A stretch of DNA of 64,000 nt from Phyllobacterium zundukense (GTDB lineage Bacteria; Pseudomonadota; Alphaproteobacteria; Rhizobiales; Rhizobiaceae): positions 1 through 64,000 of the forward strand of contig NZ_CP017942.1 in the NCBI RefSeq assembly GCF_002764115.1, given 5' to 3'. The position numbers were made by a program, and so were the translations under genes. Positions 45,734 through 53,034 of the stretch are shown in pieces; position 1 is the first letter of the stretch; every line of letters begins with the position of its first letter. The notes beneath the pieces are model-generated. The model saw nothing but the letters and a program-made list of their open reading frames with translations, did not search any database and was not told where the DNA came from.

Positions 45734-46493
45734 ACGATTTATCCAACTGGGTTTGCTTGTTGTCATCCTTGGCGGATGGCAGCTCGGGGTATCCGTTGGC
45801 ATCATCGATGTTTTCTTTTTCCCTGCGCCTATGGACATCTTCAACCAGATCATCAGTTGGGTCATTGATCCCACTTTCTATCGCCATGTGACGATCACGC
45901 TGACGGAAACCGTTCTGGGCTATGTTATCGGAACGGGTCTAGGCGTCGCTGCTGGCGTCTGGCTTGGTCTTAGCCGTAGTGCCGCTCGCATTCTTGACCC
46001 CTTTATCAAGGGCTTGAACGCCATCCCGCGCGTCGTGCTTGCTCCGATCTTCGTGCTTTGGCTCGGTCTTGGCCTGTGGTCGAAAGTTGCGCTCGCTGTG
46101 ACGCTCGTTTTCTTCATTACATTCTTCAACGCGATGCAGGGTGTGCGTGAAGTCAACCCGGTGGTGCTGGCAAACGCCCGTATTCTTGGCGCCAAGCGGT
46201 CCGAGCTCTTGCGCCACGTCTATTTCCCGGCAGCGGCAAGTTGGATTCTTTCTTCTTTGCGCACCTCTGTCGGCTTTGCAGTGGTCGGTGCGATTATCGG
46301 CGAATATCTTGGCGCGTCGGCGGGCCTTGGCTACCTGATCGCCCAGGCAGAAGGCAATTTCGATGCCGTCGGCGTCTTCGCCGGTATCATCATCCTGGCA
46401 GTGTTCGTTCTCGTGATCGACCGAATACTGGATGTGGTGGAAAATCGCCTGATTAAATGGCGGCCAAATGCCTCGGAGGAACGGGCGGCTTAA
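45717..46493 (+). CDS. NitT/TauT-type ABC transporter permease
   Basis: 258 residues, six predicted membrane helices and the EAA-type motif (NPVVLANARILGAKRSELLR) that contacts the ATPase. It overlaps the ATPase gene by 17 bases. It completes the importer with the upstream SBP and ATPase; a hairpin at 46521 may end the transcript. Confidence 0.93.
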   Translation: MNVATERFIQLGLLVVILGGWQLGVSVGIIDVFFFPAPMDIFNQIISWVIDPTFYRHVTITLTETVLGYVIGTGLGVAAGVWLGLSRSAARILDPFIKGLNAIPRVVLAPIFVLWLGLGLWSKVALAVTLVFFITFFNAMQGVREVNPVVLANARILGAKRSELLRHVYFPAAASWILSSLRTSVGFAVVGAIIGEYLGASAGLGYLIAQAEGNFDAVGVFAGIIILAVFVLVIDRILDVVENRLIKWRPNASEERAA

Positions 46494-46520
46494 TTGGAAT
46501 AGACGATGCAGGCTTTAAAC

Positions 46521-46546
46521 GGTGGCCGCCACATGAAGCGGCCACC
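46521..46546 (+). terminator. Hairpin after importer operon
   Basis: GGTGGCCGC-CACATGAA-GCGGCCACC, a 9-base-pair stem about 30 bases after the permease stop. The T-run after it is poor (TGTACAAATTT), so it may be a terminator or a 3' stabiliser. Confidence 0.55.
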
Positions 46547-46574
46547 TGTACAAATTTATATTCAGTCAACAACT

Positions 46575-46640
46575 GTTCGTTTGAAAATGCCGATAATAGC
46601 AGATTCTTCGGTTTCTGATTGGTGCCCAAAAGTCTACAAT
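46575..46640 (+). repeat. Dispersed intergenic repeat, copy G
   Basis: GTTCGTTTGAAAATGCCGATAA, spacer, then CTGATTGGTGCC and AAAAGTCTACAAT. It lies about 80 bases after the end of the importer operon and is the copy with the best match to both ends of the consensus. Confidence 0.8.
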
Positions 46641-46745
46641 TTTAGCTAACACACTGATAAGCCTTAGTACGGCTCTCAAGGGAACGGTCGGTTTCAGGGT
46701 CAAGTGGTGATCCTAACTCTGGCAGAGCATCGGCACGCACAGATT

Positions 46746-46838
46746 CTAATCCTTGCGTCTCCAAATAAACACCAAAGCCACCATGACCAGTATTATAATC
46801 GCAAGAATAAGCAGCAAGAAAAGTTGAACCTCTGTCAT
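46746..46838 (-). CDS. 30-residue membrane peptide
   Basis: One hydrophobic helix (MTEVQLFLLLILAIIILVMV) ending in a basic tail (WRRKD). The ribosome site is weak. It is AT-richer than its neighbours. It could be a real small protein or chance. Confidence 0.4.
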   Translation of the reverse strand: MTEVQLFLLLILAIIILVMVALVFIWRRKD

Positions 46839-47403
46839 GTGAATTCACTTTCGCAGTGAGCCTGCCCTTTGTCCTTATGTCGCCGCTTCACTGGCCATTA
46901 CCCACACTACCGTTTTTTCTTTGCCCACTTCAACTTTGTTCTGAACGACAGTGAGCTGGGCGTTGCCAGCGTCTCGCTAACCGCACCTCATGGTCCAGAG
47001 GCTCGCACCGGCAGCGACGTCCGATACGAGCGCGCAACCACATCTGCGCACGTATGCGATTGAACCTTTTCGCTCCTTCAAACGTTGCGACTTGCAGTCC
47101 AAAGAAATTTTCGAGCGCGAGCTTGGAAAATGTTATAAAGTAGGGAGCTCCAAAGTGGAGAGGAAGTTATAGAATTAAATAAAATTGTAACGAATGCGTG
47201 AGTATGAGTAAAAATGCGTTATCATCTGGCAGCAGGTGATACAAGTACTTCTTGCGGTTTTTACTCCAGTAAACTTCAGCAATAATTACATAGATTTAGA
47301 CCATTGTAACTCTTACTTGCTATTTGGATTGAAATGATGGATATTGTCTCCCTGACTGCCATTTGTATTTACACTAGGTCTCTTAGAAGGTAGGGAGAAC
47401 AGA
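46839..47403. other. AT-rich promoter region of glycine-rich gene
   Basis: About 565 bases, AT-rich between 47100 and 47400, with no supported gene. It should contain the promoter of the glycine-rich secreted protein gene; a GGTAGGGAG ribosome site lies at the end. Confidence 0.4.
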
Positions 47404-48087
47404 ATGGCCACACTGGTAACGAAACTTACTGTGTTACTGTCATGCTCGGTCATCGTAGCAGCACTTACTGGTCCGTCGTTTGCCGAGGGTGGCATTTCAA
47501 TCGGTGGCTCGCGCAATGGCGGCCTTGGTCTCGGGGTCGGTGCAGACCTGGGCGGCGTTAAGGCTGGTGCTGATGCCTCGATCGGTGGATCCAAGGGGAC
47601 TGCGGTCGGTGCTGGAGCGAATGTCGGCGGGAGGAGTGGTGTTTCCGCTGGTTTGGGCGCTGGCGTCAATGACGGCGTTAGGGCGGGCGGAGGCTTAAAT
47701 GTTGGCGGCGCAAGCGGCGTAAGCGCAGGAGCGGGCGCCGCGATCGGCGGTAGCCGAAGCGGCATTGGTGCCGGGGCCGGGGTTGGCGTCGGCAATACGT
47801 TGGGTGCAGGCGCTGGCGTTGGCATCGGCAATGCCGTCATCAATCCTGGCAGTGGTACTAATCCCGGCAGCGGAACCAGCCCCGGCATTTCGGGGGTGAC
47901 CAATCCGGGTACGGCTGTCAATCCTGCGACCCCTGGATTGAATCCCGGTGTGATATCGGCCCGACTGGCCAGCTTGAGTGCAGCCGAGCGCGCGACGATG
48001 AAAGTGCGCTGCCGCGATGTGTCGGCAAATGCGATGAGCTATGACAGCGGGCTTGTATCGCTTTGCAAGATGTTGCGCGGTATCTGA
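47404..48087 (+). CDS. Secreted glycine-rich repeat protein
   Basis: 227 residues: signal peptide MATLVTKLTVLLSCSVIVAA, then about 130 residues of Gly/Ala repeats (GAGANVGGRSGVSAGLGAG, GGSRSGIGAGAGVGVGNTL), a PGSGTNPGSGTSPG linker, and a 45-residue C-terminal region with two cysteines (MKVRCRDVSANAMSYDSGLV, SLCKMLRGI). The repeats resemble structural or surface proteins. Its terminator follows at 48115. Confidence 0.8.
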   Translation: MATLVTKLTVLLSCSVIVAALTGPSFAEGGISIGGSRNGGLGLGVGADLGGVKAGADASIGGSKGTAVGAGANVGGRSGVSAGLGAGVNDGVRAGGGLNVGGASGVSAGAGAAIGGSRSGIGAGAGVGVGNTLGAGAGVGIGNAVINPGSGTNPGSGTSPGISGVTNPGTAVNPATPGLNPGVISARLASLSAAERATMKVRCRDVSANAMSYDSGLVSLCKMLRGI

Positions 48088-48114
48088 TCACTCAGGCCAA
48101 TCAACGGGTTCAGG

Positions 48115-48139
48115 GTGGCCTCTTTGGAGGCCACTTTTT
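48115..48139 (+). terminator. Rho-independent terminator of glycine-rich gene
   Basis: GTGGCCTC-TTTG-GAGGCCAC followed by TTTTT, a perfect 8-base-pair stem 28 bases after the stop codon. An IS5 remnant begins right behind it. Confidence 0.88.
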
Positions 48140-48164
48140 ATTGAGCCACTGCCCGGCGGGCTGC

Positions 48165-48871
48165 GTCTTCGGAATGCGGCTGCGCCAGATCGAGGGGTTT
48201 ATGAGCTCGGTGCTTGATCTCATGGGACTTGACCTGCCAGTTCCCGATCATACGACATTGAGCCGCCGGGCACGGACGTGGGAGTTGCCAGCCAGACGAA
48301 ACCGGCCTCTGCCGGACGGCCCGCTGCATGTGCTGGTCGACAGCACGGGATTGAAAGTCTACGGCGCCGGACAGTGGCTGGAGGAGAAACATGGCGCCAG
48401 ATCACGCCGCAACTGGCGCAAACTCCATCTGGCAGTGGATGCCAATCGTGGCGAAATCATTGCTCATAGACTGACAGACCAGAACACGGATGATCCTTCA
48501 CAGATGGAGCCTATGATGGAAAGCCGGCCTATCAGACGATTCTGCGGCATAGCAGCACCGTGATCGTCGTTATTCCACCCCGTTCGACGGCAGTGGAAAG
48601 CGGTGACACTGGACCACCCGGTCAACGGGACAAGCACATCGCGGCGATCGCAAGAAATGGTCGGCTGAAATGGCAGGCGGCCACTGGTTATGGCAAGCGT
48701 GCTCTGATCGAAACCGCCATCGGACGATACAAGGGACTGATCGGATCGCGCTTGCGGGCTCGTTCGTTCGCCGCTCAGCAGACCGAAGTTGCCATCGGTT
48801 GCATCGTTCTCAACCGCATGCTGGCGTGTGGACGCCCGGAGTCTGTCCGGCATCAAGTCAGGCAGGCATAA
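48165..48871 (+). pseudogene. IS5-family transposase remnant
   Basis: The frame before 48563 reads RQIEGFMSSVLDLMGLDLPV, PDHTTLSRRARTWELPARRN and VLVDSTGLKVYGAGQWLEEK, with an acidic D in VDSTG. The rest (RDKHIAAIARNGRLKWQAAT and ALIETAIGRYKGLIGSRLRA) continues in another frame from 48560. The N-terminus is missing and there is an internal lesion. Beyond 48871 the IS end meets the SCO gene, which it has truncated. Confidence 0.85.
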
Positions 48872-49229
48872 CCGACAACATCAAAAGCCGAAATGCGTTC
48901 GATTTCATATCCGCGCACCAACGCCGCGTGGCGTTGATCTTCTTTTGAATGTCGGCGATCACCTCGGAATGGATCGGGCATACATCGGTGCAACTCGCGA
49001 AGATGAAATAGAGCACCACGACCTTGTCGGAAAAATCGGAAAGACGAATCGTCTTGCCATTTGCGTCAGCCAGCTCGAAGGGCGGCGCGGCCGGCTCGTC
49101 GATCACCTGGAAGAACTTCTCCTCGCTGCCCATGAGCGTGTCGAGATCAGCGCCCGGATGGTGAGCCAGGGCGTGCGAGACGAGGAGCAGCAAGGGGAAA
49201 AGCGTGAGAAGAAATGGGTTGGCTTTCAT
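48858..49229 (-). pseudogene. SCO1/SenC-like gene truncated by IS5
   Basis: 123 residues from ATG 49229: signal peptide (MKANPFLLTLFPLLLLVSHA), then IRLSDFSDKVVVLYFIFASC with the CxxxC copper site (CTDVC) and HSEVIADIQKKIN. The SCO thioredoxin fold should continue for another 70-90 residues with the conserved histidine; instead the frame runs into IS5 sequence (after about 48945). SCO proteins deliver copper to cytochrome oxidase or to periplasmic partners. The remaining fragment is probably inactive. Confidence 0.78.
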
Positions 49230-49276
49230 AGGACGAATCTTTCTGACTGAAGGGACTGAGAGGCGCACGATCACTA

Positions 49277-49750
49277 TCACTGCGTCTTCTCCCGCTCCCG
49301 GCGGCTCATTTCCGCCTGATACTGCCGCTCCCGCTCCGGCCAAGTGCTCTTTATGAAGGCGAGCACGGCCCGGATCTCGTCGTCGCTCATGACATTCCCG
49401 AAGCCCGGCATATCGCTTTGGTAACCCCGGCCAACGACCGCCGCCGGCCCTTCTTTGGTGATGCGGAAGAGCACGCCGTCCGGATGATGCCAAGTGTGGC
49501 CGGATGCGTCGTGCGGCGGCGCCGGCATCCGGCCCGAAGGCAGCAGCCTCTTCCAGTTGGGCTGCCCTTCGAGCCTGGCACCGTGACAGGAGGCGCAGCG
49601 CTTGGCATAAAGCGTCTTGCCGAGTGCGATTGTGGCGGCAGAGGCGTCGCCGCCCGCTGTCTCGCTGGCAAGCCAGGGCCATGCCAATGCCAGTCCCAAA
49701 CCCGCCGCGGCAATCCCGAGCATCGAGAAGAGGACAGACGTTCTCCTCAT
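49277..49750 (-). CDS. Cytochrome c
   Basis: 157 residues: N-terminal anchor helix (SVLFSMLGIAAAGLGLALAW), then haem site CASCH, and a distal methionine in YQSDMPGFGNVMSDDE. It is a membrane-anchored class I cytochrome c, typical of copper or electron-transfer clusters. The start ATG at 49750 overlaps the TGA of the upstream 41-residue peptide gene (ATGA), so translation is coupled. Confidence 0.9.
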   Translation of the reverse strand: MRRTSVLFSMLGIAAAGLGLALAWPWLASETAGGDASAATIALGKTLYAKRCASCHGARLEGQPNWKRLLPSGRMPAPPHDASGHTWHHPDGVLFRITKEGPAAVVGRGYQSDMPGFGNVMSDDEIRAVLAFIKSTWPERERQYQAEMSRREREKTQ

Positions 49751-49872
49751 TTGCCGCCGCCGAAGTACAGGTACTTGACGAGCGCCGCCGCCCCAAGAGC
49801 CAGCACGACTACGACAAGCAGCCACACCAGACCCATGCCGAACATCATTGTGCCGCTCATGCCTTCCATCAT
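49747..49872 (-). CDS. 41-residue membrane peptide of copper operon
   Basis: One hydrophobic helix (MGLVWLLVVVVLALGAAALV) preceded by a Met-rich start (MMEGMSGTMMFGM), a combination that could bind copper. It begins 11 bases after the end of the DUF411 gene and overlaps the cytochrome gene. Resembles short membrane proteins of copper-resistance operons; function unproven. Confidence 0.65.
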   Translation of the reverse strand: MMEGMSGTMMFGMGLVWLLVVVVLALGAAALVKYLYFGGGK

Positions 49873-49883
49873 CGGACGGGTTC

Positions 49884-50325
49884 CTATTCCTTGGCGTAGA
49901 CGCCGCCGACGCCGCCGGATTTCTTGATTTCCAGCATCTCGAACGGTCCTTCCTTCGTGCCGCTCATGCCGGGCGAACCCATGGGCATGCCGGGCAGCGT
50001 CACGCCCTTGATGTCAGGCCGTTCGGTCAAGAGCTTGTTGACCGTGCCGATCGGTACGTGGCCGCTCACCACATAGCCGTCGATCATGGACAGGTGGCAG
50101 CCCTGGACGTCGTCCGGAATACCGGCCGCGCGGCTCATGGCTGTGAGATCATGTGTCGGCCTGACGGTCACGTTAAACCCGTTTTTGCGCAAATAGTCGG
50201 CATGGCCCTCGCAGCAGCCGCATTCCGGGCTCTTGTAGAGGGTGGCGTCCTTTTTCGCCGGCTAGCGCCGGTGAGGCGGCCGATAGGGCCGAGACGAGGA
50301 CGAGGGCTTTCACAATAATGGACAT
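49884..50325 (-). pseudogene. DUF411 metal-binding protein, frameshifted in an A-run
   Basis: From ATG 50325 (site AAAGGAG) the frame gives a signal peptide (KALVLVSALSAASPALAGEK) and then breaks. In another frame the protein continues as YKSPECGCCEGHADYLRKNG and then PGMPMGSPGM with metal ligands. Removing one A from the AAAAA run near 50258 restores the whole protein. DUF411 proteins bind copper in the periplasm. The second frame alone (49884..50192) lacks a signal. Either a pseudogene or a homopolymer error. Confidence 0.8.
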
Positions 50326-50353
50326 TAGGTTCTCCTTTCAGATTGTTGGCCGG

Positions 50354-51637
50354 TCAGGCGACGCGGAAGACAGCCATCATGCCGCCGGCCTGGTGTTCGA
50401 GAATGTGGCAGTGGAACATCCAGTCGCCGGGATTGTCGGCGACGAAAGCGATCTCGACCTTCTCGCGCGGCGAAATCAGCACCGTGTCCTGCCATTCGCG
50501 ATGAAGGGTGCGTTTGCCGTTACGGGAAATTACCCGGAACGAATGACCATGCAGATGGATCGGATGATACCACGCAGTCGCGTTGGTCATGGCGATGACG
50601 TGGCTCTTGTCCTTTTCGAACGTCAGCATCGGCTTCATGTCGTGGCTGGCCCCGTCGGCGGCGACACCGTTGATGAACCAGGCGGCACTGGAGTTCATCA
50701 TCCGCATCATCCCTCCCATCATCGAATTCATATCGCCCATCATGCCGCCCCGCGCGCCCAGACTTTCACCCATCTCCCGCGCGACCATTTCGCCCATCAT
50801 GCCGCCGTTGAAGACGACCTCGTTGCGGGACGCGGCTTCGGGGTCGGGTTCCGGCAGCGGATTTGCAGGCAGGGCGAGCGGCCAGTCGGGTGCGCGCTCC
50901 CTCAGTGGCGTGCCGTCATAGACAAGATCGACGAGCCGGTATTCCAGCCTTTCATAGAACCGATCCGTGACCGAAGCTCGGCTGCCGGCATTGCCCGTCA
51001 TGTCGATGATCAGGTCGACACGCATCGCCGGTCCAAGCACCACCAGCCCTTTGTCCGGCGCATGCGGCGTGACCGGTTGGCCGTCGAGCGCGATCACGAT
51101 CGGCTCGTGCCCCGCGAAGTCGAGGCTGAAGATGCGGGCGTTGGCGGCGTTGATCAGCCGCAGGCGGATGCGCTCGCCCTTCCTGACGGCAAAACCGTCC
51201 GGCACGCGGCCGTTGATGGTCACCGTGTTGCCGACGCGCCCATTGTGGTGGATGTCGTGCCGGTTGCCGAAATCCTCGCTGATTGCGCCCGATTTCGTGA
51301 GCCGCCAGTCACCGAGCATCCAGGTCACGTCGCGGTCGGCGCGCACCGATTGCGGCTCCTCGACGATCAGCGGGCCATAAAGCCCGCGGCCGACCTGCTC
51401 GGAACTCCTTTGGTGCGGGTGATACCAGAAGGTGCCGGCGTCGACCGCGTCGAATTCGTAGAGGAAACGTTCGCCTGCCCCAATCGGCGTCTGGGTTAGA
51501 TGCGGCACGCCGTCCATCGCGTTTGGAACTCGCACGCCGTGCCAGTGGATAGTGGTTTCTTCGGCAAGGGCGTTGTCAACCGCGACGCGCAGGCGCTCGC
51601 CTTGGCGGAGGCGGATCGGGCAGACCGCTGCGGCCGG
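50354..51637 (-). pseudogene. Multicopper oxidase lacking its N-terminus
   Basis: The C-terminal 400 residues of a CueO/CopA-like multicopper oxidase are intact, with copper sites WYHPHQRSSEQ, WYHPIHLHGHSF and HCHILEHQAGGM, plus a Met-rich stretch (GGMMGDMNSMMGGMMRMMNS) typical of copper handling. The first domain's HWHG (TTIHWHG) is also there, but the frame is stopped at 51638 (TAG), leaving out signal peptide and about 50 residues. The sequence beyond belongs to something else, so a rearrangement cut the gene. An ORF from 51535 could still be translated without the signal. Confidence 0.75.
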
Positions 51638-52001
51638 CTATTTCTTCTGCCGGTGAAGCTGCAACATCGGCCGCCATAACGGCAAGCTCAAATCCTGCGG
51701 CTGCCGGAATTGCGGCGAAGTATTTACTCGTCTTGAGTGAGATCAGCTTCTGTTCGTTCTTGTCATACTCACCTTTCAGGCTGTGTGTAGTATCCCATGA
51801 AATAATCGCCCATAATTGGTTGATTGTTCGTCACCAACAACACGATCAGGACGATAAATAACCCAACAACCGGGAAGAGTTCGCATCAGCTGGCCGCTTG
51901 CAAGCTCCCTAGTGAGATAGATGTATTGAATAACCATGTGCCAAAAAATGCCCAATTCCCAGTGATCAGTGCAGGAAGATAACTCCGAAAGGCGGGCGCC
52001 G
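51638..52001. other. Junction region with unidentified fragments
   Basis: On the minus strand between about 51640 and 51830 a frame reads ISWDTTHSLKGEYDKNEQKL and YFAAIPAAAGFELAVMAADV without start or stop of its own. In another frame a hydrophobic segment (GLFIVLIVLLVTNNQPIMGD) ends at a stop near 51777. Both look like parts of genes cut by rearrangement. I could not identify them. Confidence 0.45.
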
Positions 52002-53024
52002 ATGAAAAATTTTGAACTTGAAGAGCGGCGGTGTCTTGTCCTTGGAGCAAGCGGCGTGCTTGGAATAAATCTTTGCAATGCATTGGTCGCGTGTGGGGCA
52101 ACGGTGACAGCCTATGGACGCACCCTATCGCCCCGGGGCTCGCTTCATCAGGACGTGGAATGGATCTCGGGGCTATTCGACGACGTTCGGACCTTGAGGC
52201 ACGCCGTAAGGGGGCAAGAATTTGTCTTTCATTTAATCAGCGCTACGATTCCGGAAGACTCTAACCGGGACCCTGCTGCAGATTTAGCGGCGAATGTTCT
52301 TTCCACGGTGCGGTTGCTTGAAGTCTGTTGCGAGGAAGGAGTCAAGAAGGTTGTTTTCTCCTCCTCTGGTGGAACTGTCTACGGTATTCCCTCGCAGGTC
52401 CCAATCCCCGAGTCGTCGCCAACCGAGCCAATCTCCGGCTACGGTATCAGCAAACTTGCGATTGAGAAATATCTAGCCCTGTTTCATCGGCTGTATGGTC
52501 TCGAATATCATATCTGCCGTATCTCGAATATATATGGGCCTTTCCAACGAGGGAACCGGAGGCAAGGACTTGTTGCGACAACAATCCGTCGTGCCCTGTT
52601 GCAGGAACGTGTAGAGATATGGGGAGACGGTCAGGTTATACGCGATTTTGTCTACGTGGACGATGTTGTGGCGGCAATGCTTTATGGTTGCTTTTATCAT
52701 GGCTCATACAGGGTCATGAACGTTGGATCCGGAATAGGTCTGACTGTAAACCAGGTGGTTCATGACATAGAGTTGGTGTTAAACGAGGGGGCGATTGAAA
52801 GATTACATCATCCAGGCCGCACGGTGGATGTTCCGAGGAATATCCTCGACATATCGTTGATTCAGAGTGAAACACCATGGCGACCAATGGTTAACTGGCA
52901 TGAAGGTCTGCGTCGAAGCATCAAGTGGATGAGAGCAGGTAGCATTGCGTCAAATCTAAATACCGCGCGCGATAGCTGCAAACAGTCCCAAGACGTTCCA
53001 CAACTCAAGAATTGGACGCTTTAA
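52002..53024 (+). CDS. NAD-dependent epimerase/dehydratase (sugar nucleotide)
   Basis: 340 residues with the extended SDR pattern: LVLGASGVLGINLCNALVA, SSSGGTVYG, YGISKLAIEKYL (YxxxK) and GRTVDVPRNILDIS near the C-terminus. It resembles UDP-glucose 4-epimerase or related sugar-nucleotide enzymes. It heads a three-gene run with the glycosyltransferase 10 bases later, so it probably makes an activated sugar for a surface polysaccharide or glycan. Start at ATG 52002 (start of MKNFELEE); GC is low compared with the rest. Confidence 0.85.
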   Translation: MKNFELEERRCLVLGASGVLGINLCNALVACGATVTAYGRTLSPRGSLHQDVEWISGLFDDVRTLRHAVRGQEFVFHLISATIPEDSNRDPAADLAANVLSTVRLLEVCCEEGVKKVVFSSSGGTVYGIPSQVPIPESSPTEPISGYGISKLAIEKYLALFHRLYGLEYHICRISNIYGPFQRGNRRQGLVATTIRRALLQERVEIWGDGQVIRDFVYVDDVVAAMLYGCFYHGSYRVMNVGSGIGLTVNQVVHDIELVLNEGAIERLHHPGRTVDVPRNILDISLIQSETPWRPMVNWHEGLRRSIKWMRAGSIASNLNTARDSCKQSQDVPQLKNWTL

Positions 53025-53034
53025 GTATGTTTGA

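Noticed and set aside
50318..51499. Plus-strand frame of 393 codons
   Set aside because: Antisense of the multicopper oxidase, whose copper-site motifs are on the minus strand.
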